A DNA stretch of 64,000 nt from Lacrimispora sinapis. GTDB taxonomy: Bacteria > Bacillota > Clostridia > Lachnospirales > Lachnospiraceae. Positions 42,528 to 51,698 of the stretch are shown here, in pieces; position 1 is the stretch's first letter; each line of letters starts with the position of its first letter. Both the position numbers and the translations under genes were made by a program. The stretch lies in the NCBI RefSeq assembly GCF_043633585.1, contig NZ_CP141832.1, positions 868,001 to 932,000 of the forward strand, written 5' to 3'. The notes under the pieces were generated by a model. That model searched no databases and was not told the DNA's origin. It worked only from the letters and a program-made list of their open reading frames with translations.

Positions 42528-43331
42528 ATGAAAAAGAACGTAATTACGATTGCCGCAGCAGTATGTATGGCTGCCGTTTTGACCGCATGTGGATCAGCAC
42601 CAAAGACAGAATCAACAGCAGCAGCAGATAGCTCTGCAGCAGAAACAAAGACATCGGAAAGTGAAGCAGCAGGCGGAAAGCTGGTTATGGTAACCAATGC
42701 AGAATTTCCCCCATATGAATTCCGTGAGGGCAATGAAATCGTGGGTATTGATGCAGACATTGCAAGAGCCATCGCTGATAAATTAGGCATGGAACTGGAA
42801 ATTGAGGATATGGCATTTGATTCTCTGATTCCTGCAATACAGTCCGGCAAGGCAGATTTTACGGCTGCTGGAATGACTGTGAATGAGGAACGTAAAAAGA
42901 ATGTGGATTTTACAGATACTTACGCTGAGGCAGCTCAGGTAATCATTGTAAAAGAAGGCAGTGATATTAAATCTCCGGATGACCTGGAAGGAAAGAAAAT
43001 TGGCGTACAGACAGGTACGACCGGTGATATTTACGCAGATGATATCAAGGATGCAGACATTCAGCGTTTCCCTAAGGGAATGGACGGAGTTATGGCCCTT
43101 ACTCAGGGCAAAGTAGATGCAGTAATCATTGACCGTGAACCTGCTAAAGTATTTGTTAAAGAAAATGCAGGATTACAGGTATTAGATGAAGCGTTTACCG
43201 AAGAAGAATATGCCATTGCTGTGAAAAAAGGCAATACAGAATTAGTAGAGAAAATGAACGGAGCCATTAAGGAATTAAAGGAATCCGGTGAACTGCAGAA
43301 GATCGTAGATAAGTACATTACTGCAGAATAA
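42528..43331 (+). CDS. Amino acid ABC transporter substrate-binding lipoprotein
   Basis: The 267-residue family 3 solute-binding protein has a lipoprotein signal ending LTACG (Cys22), a Ser/Ala/Glu linker, then VMVTNAEFPPYEF, GIDADIARAIADKLG and KIGVQTGTTGD motifs for polar amino acids. It delivers substrate to the permease encoded 17 bases downstream. AAGGAGG precedes the ATG. Upstream TTGATT-N16-TATAAT may be the operon promoter. Specificity (glutamine, histidine, cystine) cannot be told apart here. Confidence 0.93.
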   Translation: MKKNVITIAAAVCMAAVLTACGSAPKTESTAAADSSAAETKTSESEAAGGKLVMVTNAEFPPYEFREGNEIVGIDADIARAIADKLGMELEIEDMAFDSLIPAIQSGKADFTAAGMTVNEERKKNVDFTDTYAEAAQVIIVKEGSDIKSPDDLEGKKIGVQTGTTGDIYADDIKDADIQRFPKGMDGVMALTQGKVDAVIIDREPAKVFVKENAGLQVLDEAFTEEEYAIAVKKGNTELVEKMNGAIKELKESGELQKIVDKYITAE

Positions 43332-43348
43332 GAAAAAGGAAGAGAGCC

Positions 43349-44041
43349 ATGTGGGAAAAGCTAAGAGATGATTTTTATCTGAATTTTATCACGGATGACC
43401 GTTGGAAATACATTACCGACGGCTTGCAGAATACGTTAAAGATCACGTTTTTTGCAGTATTGATCGGTATTGTGCTGGGATTTCTGGTTGCAATTATTCG
43501 TTCGACTTATGAAAACACCCGTAAGTTAAAGCTTTTGAATGGGATCTGCACCGTTTATCTGACGGTAATCCGGGGAACGCCGGTTGTAGTACAGCTTATG
43601 ATCATGTATTTCATTATTTTTGCGATCCATGATCCTGGGCAGGTGTTTACAGCAATTCTGGCATTTGGAATCAACTCCGGCGCCTATGTGGCAGAAATTT
43701 TCCGAAGCGGAATCAGTTCCATTGAACGGGGCCAGTTTGAGGCAGGCCGAAGCCTGGGATTTACTTATGCCCAGACCATGTGGTTCATCATTATGCCCCA
43801 GGCTTTTAAAAACGTGGTTCCCACTCTGGCAAACGAGTTCATTGTGCTTTTGAAGGAAACGTCCGTAGCAGGATACATAGGGCTGCAGGATTTAACCAAA
43901 GGCGGTGACATCATCAAGAGCCGTACTTATTCCGCATTTATGCCTCTGATTTCCGTGGCCCTTATTTATCTGGTCATGGTCATGGTATTTTCGTATCTTG
44001 TAAAATTACTGGAGAGGAGGCTGAAGAGAAGTGAGCATTGA
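43349..44041 (+). CDS. Amino acid ABC transporter permease (HisM/GlnP type)
   Basis: The 230-residue permease has about five helices with N-terminal GLQNTLKITFFAVLIGIVLG and the cytoplasmic EAA loop EAGRSLGFTYAQTMWFIIMP that contacts the ATPase. It is the single permease of a homodimeric polar amino acid importer. Its end overlaps the ATPase gene start by 11 bases. Confidence 0.94.
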   Translation: MWEKLRDDFYLNFITDDRWKYITDGLQNTLKITFFAVLIGIVLGFLVAIIRSTYENTRKLKLLNGICTVYLTVIRGTPVVVQLMIMYFIIFAIHDPGQVFTAILAFGINSGAYVAEIFRSGISSIERGQFEAGRSLGFTYAQTMWFIIMPQAFKNVVPTLANEFIVLLKETSVAGYIGLQDLTKGGDIIKSRTYSAFMPLISVALIYLVMVMVFSYLVKLLERRLKRSEH

Positions 44042-44780
44042 TGATTTTGGAAAACCTCTGATTCAGGTACAGAATCTTGGGAAAAAGTTTGGTGATCTGG
44101 AAGTGTTAAAAGACATTTCCGTAGATATCTATAAGGGAGACGTGGTCTGTGTCATTGGTCCTTCCGGTTCCGGTAAGAGTACGTTTCTCCGGTGCCTGAA
44201 CCGTCTGGAGGAACCCACCAGCGGACATATCCTGTTTGAAGGCGTGGACATTGTGGATAAGAAAACCAACATCGACAAACACCGTCAGAAGATGGGAATG
44301 GTATTCCAGCAGTTTAACTTGTTCCCTCATATGACGATATTAAAAAATTTGACCCTGGCTCCCATAAAGCTTCAGGGCCGCAGTACCAAAGATGCCGAAG
44401 ATCAGGCTTTGAAGCTGCTTGAAAAGGTTGGGTTAAAGGACCGGGCAGATTCCTATCCAAACCAGCTCTCAGGCGGTCAGAAACAGCGTATCGCCATTGT
44501 CCGGGCCTTGTGCATGAACCCGGATGTGATGCTTTTTGACGAGCCTACCTCTGCCCTTGACCCGGAGATGGTGGGCGAGGTATTATCGGTTATGAGAGAG
44601 CTTGCCCAAGAGAGGATGACCATGGTGGTGGTTACCCATGAAATGGGATTTGCAAAAGAAGTAGCCACCCGCGTCATGTTTATGGACGGCGGATATTTTC
44701 TGGAAGAAAACAAGCCGGAAGAATTCTTTGAAAATCCCCAAAATGAAAGATTGAAACTGTTTTTAAGTAAAGTACTGTAA
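44031..44780 (+). CDS. Amino acid ABC transporter ATP-binding protein (GlnQ/HisP type)
   Basis: The 249-residue ATPase has Walker A GPSGSGKST, Q-loop VFQQFNLFPHMT, signature LSGGQKQR, Walker B VMLFDEPTSALDPEM and the H-loop VVVTHEMGFA. It powers the importer formed with the two preceding genes. GTG 44031 is used, with GGAGAGGAGG upstream inside the permease gene. Confidence 0.95.
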   Translation: MSIDDFGKPLIQVQNLGKKFGDLEVLKDISVDIYKGDVVCVIGPSGSGKSTFLRCLNRLEEPTSGHILFEGVDIVDKKTNIDKHRQKMGMVFQQFNLFPHMTILKNLTLAPIKLQGRSTKDAEDQALKLLEKVGLKDRADSYPNQLSGGQKQRIAIVRALCMNPDVMLFDEPTSALDPEMVGEVLSVMRELAQERMTMVVVTHEMGFAKEVATRVMFMDGGYFLEENKPEEFFENPQNERLKLFLSKVL

Positions 44781-44821
44781 AAAAAGCGTTCCCGGTGTTG
44801 ACTGCCGGGAACGCTTTTTTT
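44780..44821 (+). terminator. Bidirectional terminator after the ABC operon
   Basis: AAAAAGCGTTCCCGG pairs perfectly with CCGGGAACGCTTTTT around a 9-base loop. It also reaches the last codons of the converging GNAT gene. Confidence 0.9.
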
Positions 44822-45314
44822 ACAGGATTTTAGCCATACAGAACTGGTCAACATACGCGCCGTTTACGATCATGGAACGGATTAAAGTTCCCTCTTTCTT
44901 AAATCCCATTTTTTCATATAGGTGTAAGGCCCTTTTATTATGAGTCATGACGGTAAGTTCAAGTCTTGTGATACCGTTATTTGCCGCCCACGAATCAAGC
45001 TCTTTGAAAAGAGCCTGCCCATACCCTTTTCCTCTGTATTCCTTTCGGATTCCAGTCACAACATAGGCAGAGTGCTTCGTCCGGTTGGCAGAGCCTCTTA
45101 ACGCAGACAAAAACCCGGCTGCCTGTTTCCCGTCGTCCAGGAGCAGAAGCAGGGAATTGGATTTTACAAGATTTTTAATGTGGTTTTCCATATCCTGTGG
45201 AGTTGATGTACGTTCTCCCGGTTCCAGCAACATAAATTCTGTCTCTTGATCTAATTGTTTCATTAGTTCTAAAAATTGTGCCGAATCTTCTGGCAATCCC
45301 TCTCTGATTTTCAT
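44820..45314 (-). CDS. GNAT family N-acetyltransferase
   Basis: The 164-residue acetyltransferase has RKEYRGKGYGQALFKEL (acetyl-CoA loop), ITRLELTVMTHNKRALHLYEKMGFKKEGT, the usual C-terminal GNAT pattern. ATG 45314 has AGGAGA upstream; an ATG 33 bases earlier is possible. The substrate (amino group of an amino acid, peptide or protein) cannot be determined. Confidence 0.9.
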   Translation of the reverse strand: MKIREGLPEDSAQFLELMKQLDQETEFMLLEPGERTSTPQDMENHIKNLVKSNSLLLLLDDGKQAAGFLSALRGSANRTKHSAYVVTGIRKEYRGKGYGQALFKELDSWAANNGITRLELTVMTHNKRALHLYEKMGFKKEGTLIRSMIVNGAYVDQFCMAKIL

Positions 45315-45479
45315 AGAAATTCTCCTGTCTGATAAAATATTAATCATTATACCACAGATAGCTGCAAACGTAATTTTTTCTTCCTATGATTATTCATTGC
45401 CCTTTCCGGCAAAATTGTGTTAAAATAGGGTAGAGTTTACATATTAATTGAGAATAAAAATTAAGAAGGCTGAATAAAA

Positions 45480-46643
45480 ATGATGTACTGTATGAGTGTG
45501 AGCCATAAAAAGGCTCCTGTTACCATCCGGGAACGGTTTGCGTTTCGGGAGGAAGAAAAAAAGGAATTCATGGAGCTGCTTGCCGGAAAAGAATCGGTGA
45601 ATGGAATTGTAGTTCTCTGTACCTGCAACCGGAGTGAGATCTATGTATCCGGAACAAAACAGGCAATCGGAGAACTGCAGCGGGCCATCGCGGATTATAA
45701 AAACATCAGGCTGGAGGAACTGTTAAAATACTTAAACATTTACAGCGGAGAAAGTGCGATCGGACATTTGTTTAAAGTGGCCTGCGGATTTGAGTCCATG
45801 GTACTGGGAGAGGATGAGATCCTGGGGCAGGTAAAGGAGGCTTACCAGTTATCCAAAGATCAGGGAACTGTGGATTATGAGATGAATGTTCTCTTTCACA
45901 AAGCGGTAACGTGTGCCAAACGGATCAAAACCGATACCAATTTATCCAAAACCCCTCTCTCCATTGCCACTCTGGTGGCCAATGAGGTCTTTCATTTTCA
46001 AAACGGAAGTGACATTAAAAATGTCATGGTGATCGGAATGACAGGAAAGATGGGAGGGACCATAACAAAAAACATTTTATCCAAACCCGGCATTGTAGTG
46101 ACCGGAACGGTTCGGAAGCATAATTCCTGCTTAACGGTCGATGTAAAGAGTGACAGGGTGAAGGTCGTGGATTACGGGGACCGGTATCACTATATGAAGG
46201 ATATGGATATTGTCATAAGTGCCACACTGGGTCCTCATTATACCGTAACCTGCGAGGAACTGTCTAAGGCCCTGGAAGATGGGAAAAAGCGGCTGTTTAT
46301 TGATGTAGCGGTACCTGTTGATATGGACCCTGCCATCGGAGCGATGGAGGGTCTGACGCTTTTTGATATTGATTATTTTGATACCTTGTCAAAAAACAAT
46401 ACTAAGATCAAATTAAAGGAGCTGGACCGGGCAAAAGCGATTATGGAGGAGGATCTGGACGGAGCCATCAAGGAAATGGTATTTCATCCCTATATTCAAC
46501 GTATGGATGAGTTAAAGAACGCATTTTCAGGAAAACGTCTGGAAACGCTTCTCTATCAGATCCGGGATCATGTAAACAGCGAGGATTTAAAAGTGGTGCT
46601 TCGGACGTTAGATGGGCTTCAGGACTGGATCAAGGAGGGCTGA
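45480..46643 (+). CDS. hemA: Glutamyl-tRNA reductase
   Basis: The 387-residue protein has the catalytic-cysteine motif VLCTCNRSEIY, the substrate site FKVACGFESMVLGEDEILGQVKEAY, and the NADPH-binding VMVIGMTGKMGG. It reduces glutamyl-tRNA to glutamate-1-semialdehyde, the first step of C5-type tetrapyrrole synthesis. It is a little shorter than the family's usual length of about 420. It heads a five-gene run with hemL at the far end. Confidence 0.95.
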   Translation: MMYCMSVSHKKAPVTIRERFAFREEEKKEFMELLAGKESVNGIVVLCTCNRSEIYVSGTKQAIGELQRAIADYKNIRLEELLKYLNIYSGESAIGHLFKVACGFESMVLGEDEILGQVKEAYQLSKDQGTVDYEMNVLFHKAVTCAKRIKTDTNLSKTPLSIATLVANEVFHFQNGSDIKNVMVIGMTGKMGGTITKNILSKPGIVVTGTVRKHNSCLTVDVKSDRVKVVDYGDRYHYMKDMDIVISATLGPHYTVTCEELSKALEDGKKRLFIDVAVPVDMDPAIGAMEGLTLFDIDYFDTLSKNNTKIKLKELDRAKAIMEEDLDGAIKEMVFHPYIQRMDELKNAFSGKRLETLLYQIRDHVNSEDLKVVLRTLDGLQDWIKEG

Positions 46644-46645
46644 CC

Positions 46646-47317
46646 ATGGGGTATTTTCCGTTTTTTGTGGATATAGAAGGAAAAAAATGTCTGATAGCAG
46701 GCGGAGGGTCAGTCTCTTACCGGAAGGTCTGTGTGCTGATGGATTATGGTCCGGAGATGAAGGTGGTGGCACCAAGGATGGTGCCGGAGCTTTCTTGCCT
46801 TGAACAGGAGCTTGGCGGCAGGCTTATTCTGGAATGCCGGGATTTTGTTGAATCAGACCTGGATTATGCAGATTTTGTGGTGGCAGGGACCTCGGATGAA
46901 GCGCTGAACCGACGGATCTCCCAACTTTGTAAGGAAAGAAAGATTCCGGTAAATGTGGTGGATGTGCAGGAGGAATGCAGTTTTATTTTTCCGGCCCTCA
47001 TCAAAGAAAAACATATTACCGTTGGAATCTCCACAGGCGGAGATTCGCCTACCATAGCAAAGTATTTAAAGCATCAGTTTCAGAAAGCCATTCCGTCCGG
47101 ATTTGGTGAACTGGCAGAGCAGCTTGGCTCCTACCGGGATATGGTGAAGGAAAAGGTGGATCTTATTTCCATACGGACAGAGATATTTCAAACCATGGTG
47201 GAAGAAGGAATCCGGCAGGGCGGAACTTACACCAGAGAGCAGGCAAAAGAACTGATAGAGAGGAAACTTAGGGAACATGAAGGAAAAAACCATACGCATC
47301 GGAACCAGGAGAAGTAA
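46646..47317 (+). CDS. Precorrin-2 dehydrogenase / sirohydrochlorin ferrochelatase-like (siroheme N-terminal domain)
   Basis: The 223-residue protein begins FPFFVDIEGKKCLIAGGGSVSYRK, an NAD-binding Rossmann motif, with NVVDVQEECSFIFPALIKEK and VGISTGGDSPTIAKYLK typical of the CysG N-terminal half / SirC / YlnF. It oxidises precorrin-2 to sirohydrochlorin, and some members insert iron. AAGGAGG overlaps the hemA end. It overlaps hemC by 41 bases. Confidence 0.92.
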   Translation: MGYFPFFVDIEGKKCLIAGGGSVSYRKVCVLMDYGPEMKVVAPRMVPELSCLEQELGGRLILECRDFVESDLDYADFVVAGTSDEALNRRISQLCKERKIPVNVVDVQEECSFIFPALIKEKHITVGISTGGDSPTIAKYLKHQFQKAIPSGFGELAEQLGSYRDMVKEKVDLISIRTEIFQTMVEEGIRQGGTYTREQAKELIERKLREHEGKNHTHRNQEK

Positions 47318-48179
47318 GCTGGCGGTTGTCCAGACCAATCTGGTGGAACAGGCACTTTTACATACCGGTATGGGGATAAAGACAGAACTGGTGTTAAAGC
47401 AGACGGAAGGAGACCGGATTCTTGACAAACCGCTTTTGGAATTCGGCGGAAAGGGTGTGTTCGTGACAGAGTTTGAACAGGCTCTTTTGCGCGGGGAGAT
47501 CGACCTTGCGGTCCACAGTGCGAAGGATATGCCCATGGAGCTGGAGGAAGGTCTTGGGATCGTGGCGGTATTAAAAAGAGAGGACCCCAGGGATGTGCTG
47601 GTGACTTTGGCAGGAAGTGATCTTTCCCGAATAAAGGAAGTTCGGATAGGTACCTCCAGTTTAAGAAGAAAAATGCAGATACAGGAGATCGGTAAAAGAC
47701 TTTGGCCGGATCAAACCGTCCGCTGTGAGGATTTAAGAGGCAATGTGCAGACCCGTCTGGGGAAACTGGCAGAAGGCAGGTTTGACGCCATTATTCTGGC
47801 GGCGGCAGGATTAAAGCGGCTGGGGTTATGGGAAGACAGCCGGTATCAGTATCACTGCTTTGACTGCGAGATATTTATTCCGGCAGGCGGTCAGGGGATT
47901 TTAGCTGTGGAAGGACGGATCAACTCGGATCTGGAGCCTGTCCTTAAGCGTTTGGACGATGAGGAGTCCAGACGGTGTCTTTTCCTGGAACGAAAGATTT
48001 TAAGGCTTTTAGATGCCGGCTGTCATGAACCGGTGGGCGTATACTCCAGACAAAGAGACGGCAGGATGGAGGTTTTTGGTATGAGCCATCGAGGGGAAGA
48101 AACCAAAAAAATCCATCTTTGGGGAGAAATCACGGAACTGGACAGTCTGGCGGAGCTGGCGGCCAGAGGCCTTTCATAA
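47277..48179 (+). CDS. hemC: Porphobilinogen deaminase (hydroxymethylbilane synthase)
   Basis: The 300-residue enzyme has IRIGTRRSKLAVVQT, the active HSAKDMP aspartate, RIGTSSLRRKMQI arginine cluster and LLDAGCHEPVG, whose cysteine holds the dipyrromethane cofactor. It polymerises four porphobilinogen units. The start lies within the preceding gene, with GGAAACTTAGGG upstream, suggesting coupling. Confidence 0.96.
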   Translation: MKEKTIRIGTRRSKLAVVQTNLVEQALLHTGMGIKTELVLKQTEGDRILDKPLLEFGGKGVFVTEFEQALLRGEIDLAVHSAKDMPMELEEGLGIVAVLKREDPRDVLVTLAGSDLSRIKEVRIGTSSLRRKMQIQEIGKRLWPDQTVRCEDLRGNVQTRLGKLAEGRFDAIILAAAGLKRLGLWEDSRYQYHCFDCEIFIPAGGQGILAVEGRINSDLEPVLKRLDDEESRRCLFLERKILRLLDAGCHEPVGVYSRQRDGRMEVFGMSHRGEETKKIHLWGEITELDSLAELAARGLS

Positions 48180-48191
48180 AAGGAGGAAGCG

Positions 48192-49697
48192 ATGAAAGAA
48201 AATGGAGTTGTCTATCTGGTAGGAGCAGGTCCCGGAGATCCGGAGCTGATTACGGAAAAGGGATTGTCAAGGCTGAAACACTGTGACGCAGTGGTCTATG
48301 ATTCCCTGGCTTCAGACCTTCTCTTAAGAGAGGTTTCCGCTGATTGTGAAAAAATCTATGTTGGAAAACGGGCCGGGTCCCATTCCATGAAACAGGAAGA
48401 GATCAACCGCCTTTTGGTGGAACTGGCAAAAAAGGGGCTTTCGGTCGTCCGGTTAAAAGGGGGAGACCCCTTTGTATTTGGACGGGGAGGAGAGGAGGTC
48501 CTGGCTCTTAATAAGGCGGGAATTCCTTATGAAGTGGTTTCCGGCGTTACTTCTGCTGTAGCAGCCCTTGCCAGCGCAGGAATTCCCATAACACACCGGG
48601 GATTGAGCCGCAGCTTTCACGTTATGACCGGACATACCCTTTCTGAGGAGGGAACTCTTCCGCCTGATTTTGATGCATTTGCCAAACTTTCCGGTACTTT
48701 GGTGTTCCTCATGGGCCTGGGGAACCTTTCTCTGATTGTAAATGGACTGATAAAGGAGGGGAAGTCCGGCGGCACACCGGCTGCGGTGATTGAGAGCGGG
48801 ACGCTTCCCGGCCAGAGGATTGTGCGGGGAACCTTATCTGATATTGAAGAAAGGGTCCGGGAGTCCGGCATAAAAAGTCCGGCCATTATTGTTGCCGGAG
48901 AGGTGGCGGCTCTTGACTTTTCTTCTACCGCAAAAGCACCGTTAAAAGGGTGCCGGATCGGAATTACAGGAACGCCTTCCTTTGCCGGGAAGCTTCATAA
49001 AGAACTCACCTCACTTGGAGGGACCGTAAAACACCTTTTGAGCCTTTCTCTGGTGTCCTATAAAACAGGGGACCGCATGAAAGAAGCCTATAAGGAGCTT
49101 TCCGGTTATACCTGGATCACATTTACCAGTGCCAATGCAGTCCGGGAATTCTTTTCGGGCCTTGTGGAGTGCGGATACGATTACCGTGCCGTGGGTCATG
49201 TGAAATTTGCTTCCGTAGGAAATGGTACGGCCAAAGAACTTTTAAAGTATGGTTTCCGCTCCGATTATACACCGGAAAACTATCAGGTAAGGGACTTGGC
49301 GGAAGGGCTTAGAAAACTCATATCGGGAAAGGACCGCATCCTGATACCCAGGTCATCCCGCGGCTCCAGAGAATTGAACCAGATTCTTCAGGAGACAGAA
49401 GCTGCCTTTGATGATGTGGTGCTTTATGATGTGGTGAGCCAAACGCCGGATGCAGGGAAAGAGGACATGGCTATCGAAGGACTGGATTATGTGACCTTTG
49501 CCAGTGCATCTGGAGTGGAGGCATTTTTTGAAACCGGAGGCCAGCAGGAAAAAGAATGGTTTAACAACGTTAAAGTGGTATGCATTGGAGATATTACGGC
49601 AGAGGCTCTGGAAAGATATGGAAGAAACGCAGATTTGGTTGCAGAGGTATACAGTGTCTCAGGCATTGCACAAGCCATATGCAGCGATTGGGAATAG
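48192..49697 (+). CDS. cobA-hemD: Fused uroporphyrinogen-III methyltransferase / uroporphyrinogen-III synthase
   Basis: The 501-residue fusion has residues 1-245 as SUMT (VYLVGAGPGDPELIT, RLKGGDPFVFGRGGEE, GVTSAVAALASAGIPITHRG) and about 250-501 as HemD (RIGITGTP, WITFTSANAVREFF, YVTFASASGVEAFF). It closes the macrocycle to uroporphyrinogen III and methylates it to precorrin-2. This fusion is common in Clostridia. AAGGAGG precedes the ATG. Confidence 0.95.
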   Translation: MKENGVVYLVGAGPGDPELITEKGLSRLKHCDAVVYDSLASDLLLREVSADCEKIYVGKRAGSHSMKQEEINRLLVELAKKGLSVVRLKGGDPFVFGRGGEEVLALNKAGIPYEVVSGVTSAVAALASAGIPITHRGLSRSFHVMTGHTLSEEGTLPPDFDAFAKLSGTLVFLMGLGNLSLIVNGLIKEGKSGGTPAAVIESGTLPGQRIVRGTLSDIEERVRESGIKSPAIIVAGEVAALDFSSTAKAPLKGCRIGITGTPSFAGKLHKELTSLGGTVKHLLSLSLVSYKTGDRMKEAYKELSGYTWITFTSANAVREFFSGLVECGYDYRAVGHVKFASVGNGTAKELLKYGFRSDYTPENYQVRDLAEGLRKLISGKDRILIPRSSRGSRELNQILQETEAAFDDVVLYDVVSQTPDAGKEDMAIEGLDYVTFASASGVEAFFETGGQQEKEWFNNVKVVCIGDITAEALERYGRNADLVAEVYSVSGIAQAICSDWE

Positions 49698-49709
49698 GAG
49701 AGGAACAGA

Positions 49710-50987
49710 ATGAAGTTTGATGAATCTATGGCATTGTTTGAAGAATCAAAAGATTATTTCCCCGGAGGAGTAAACAGTCCGGTCCGCGCCTTTGGTTCCG
49801 TGGGCGGTGCTCCGGTTTTTGTGAAACGGGCCTCCGGCTGCCATATCTATGATGAGGATGGCAACGAATACATTGATTATGTAAATTCCTGGGGACCATG
49901 CATTCTGGGCCATGGGTATGGACCGGTGGTTGATGCGGTGCGGGAGGCTTGTCTTGATGGGTTATCCTTTGGAGCACCTACCAGAAAAGAGCTTACGCTT
50001 GGGCGTCTGATCCGGGAATGCATCCCCTCCATGGAGATGATGCGCATGGTAAGCTCGGGAACGGAAGCGGTTATGAGCGCCATTCGCGCGGCAAGAGGGT
50101 TTACAGGAAGAGATAAGATTGTGAAATTTAAAGGATGCTATCACGGCCATTCGGACGGACTTCTGGTTAAAGCCGGTTCCGGTGCCTTGACAGGCTCGGC
50201 GCCGGACAGTGCCGGAGTGCCTGCTTCCTATACGATGCATACGCTTCTCGCCCAGTACAATGGAGAGGATTCCGTAAAAACGTTGTTTGAACAATTTCCT
50301 GATGAGATAGCGGCCATTGTGGTTGAACCGGTAGCAGCCAATATGGGACTGGTTCCTCCAAAGCCTGGTTTTCTGGAATTTTTAAGGGAGATCGCCACAC
50401 AGTACGGGGCACTTTTGATCTTTGATGAAGTCATAACCGGATTCCGTATGGGAATCGGCGGCGCCCAGGGATACTACGGCGTTATTCCTGATATGACAAC
50501 CCTTGGAAAGATCGCCGGAGGCGGTATGCCTATGGGGGTTTATGGGGGCAGAAAAGAAATCATGGAAACCGTTTCTCCGGTAGGAACCGTTTATCAGGCG
50601 GGAACCCTTTCGGGAAACCCCATAGCCACAGCGGCAGGAATTGCCACGGTTAAGACCTTGATGGAACACAGAGAGCTGTATTTTGCTCTGGAGAAGAAAG
50701 CAAACAGACTGATCAGTGCACTTAGTCAGGCCCTTCCCCATACCCAGATCAATCAGGCGGGTTCTTTGTTCAGTGTTTTCTTTTCCAACACCCCGGTGGT
50801 GGATTTTGATACTGCGCTCACTTCGGATACCGGAAAATACGCAAAGTATTTCCATTACCTGTTAGAACACGGCATCTATACGGCACCGTCACAGTTTGAG
50901 ATTCTGTTTTTATGTGCGGCCCATACCGATGAGGACATAGAAAAAACCTGCAGGATCATAAAAGAAGCAGCTGGAACTCTTTTCTAA
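49710..50987 (+). CDS. hemL: Glutamate-1-semialdehyde 2,1-aminomutase
   Basis: The 425-residue PLP enzyme has FPGGVNSPVRAF, SSGTEAVMSAIRAARGFTGR, FDEVITGFRMG and the lysine-bearing TLGKIAGGGMPMG. It makes 5-aminolevulinate from the hemA product. hemB, commonly found next to hemL in Clostridia, is absent between cobA-hemD and this gene (12-base gap). AGGAG precedes the ATG. Confidence 0.96.
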   Translation: MKFDESMALFEESKDYFPGGVNSPVRAFGSVGGAPVFVKRASGCHIYDEDGNEYIDYVNSWGPCILGHGYGPVVDAVREACLDGLSFGAPTRKELTLGRLIRECIPSMEMMRMVSSGTEAVMSAIRAARGFTGRDKIVKFKGCYHGHSDGLLVKAGSGALTGSAPDSAGVPASYTMHTLLAQYNGEDSVKTLFEQFPDEIAAIVVEPVAANMGLVPPKPGFLEFLREIATQYGALLIFDEVITGFRMGIGGAQGYYGVIPDMTTLGKIAGGGMPMGVYGGRKEIMETVSPVGTVYQAGTLSGNPIATAAGIATVKTLMEHRELYFALEKKANRLISALSQALPHTQINQAGSLFSVFFSNTPVVDFDTALTSDTGKYAKYFHYLLEHGIYTAPSQFEILFLCAAHTDEDIEKTCRIIKEAAGTLF

Positions 50988-51002
50988 AATCCACAAAACC
51001 AG

Positions 51003-51042
51003 GCCGGAGAAGGATGGATCCATGCCCCCTCCGGCTTGTTTC
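51003..51042 (+). terminator. Terminator of the heme precursor operon
   Basis: GCCGGAG (51003-51009) pairs with CTCCGGC (51029-51035), followed by TTGTTTCTCC. Confidence 0.75.
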
Positions 51043-51172
51043 TCCTCTAATTCATAATCATAAAAAAATCCATCAAAATTCTAAAAATTACATAAATTGT
51101 ATTAACATTCGGATTATCTATTGATAAATTCTCGGATTTGGTATATTTTATTCATTAGAGGAGGCTCAATAT

Positions 51173-51697
51173 ATGGACTATTTGGTTGTATATACTAGCA
51201 AAACCGGAAATACTCAAAAGGTAGCCATGAAAATATTCGAGACGCTTCCAGGAAAATCCAAAGACATTATCAGTCTGGAGGAATTGCATGGAGAGGAAGC
51301 GGATACGTATTTTGTTGGATTCTGGAATAACCGCGGAACCTGCAAGACAGAGATGATGGACTTTCTTTCCAGTCTGCATGGAAAACGGGTCGCATTGTTT
51401 GGTACCTGCGGACTTATGGGGAATAAAGAATATTTAAAACAGGTAGAACGGCAGGTCTCTGTTTTCCTTCCGGATGACAATGAGTATCTCGGCTGTTTTT
51501 TATGCGGAGGAAAGCTGGGACCTTCCATACTTGAAAAATACAGGCAGATGCAGGCGGTCAACAATACCCCTCAGATCAGGGCGTTGATTTCTTCATATGA
51601 AGCTGCCATGCTTCATCCCAATGAGGAAGATTTAGAGAATGCGTGCAAATTCACCGAGTTTGTGCTTGGGTTAGTGACAAAAGAAAAGGAGGAGTAA
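51173..51697 (+). CDS. Flavodoxin-like protein
   Basis: The 174-residue protein begins LVVYTSKTGNTQKVA, the FMN phosphate loop of flavodoxins, and continues TYFVGFWNNRGTC, RVALFGTCGLMG and YLGCFLCGGKLG. It matches the flavodoxin_3-like family seen beside reductases in gut Clostridia. A BilS-like role with bilirubin reductase was considered, but bilR is not here. It ends one base before ftsH, so the two are co-transcribed. GAGGAGG precedes the ATG. Confidence 0.82.
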   Translation: MDYLVVYTSKTGNTQKVAMKIFETLPGKSKDIISLEELHGEEADTYFVGFWNNRGTCKTEMMDFLSSLHGKRVALFGTCGLMGNKEYLKQVERQVSVFLPDDNEYLGCFLCGGKLGPSILEKYRQMQAVNNTPQIRALISSYEAAMLHPNEEDLENACKFTEFVLGLVTKEKEE

Positions 51698-51698
51698 G

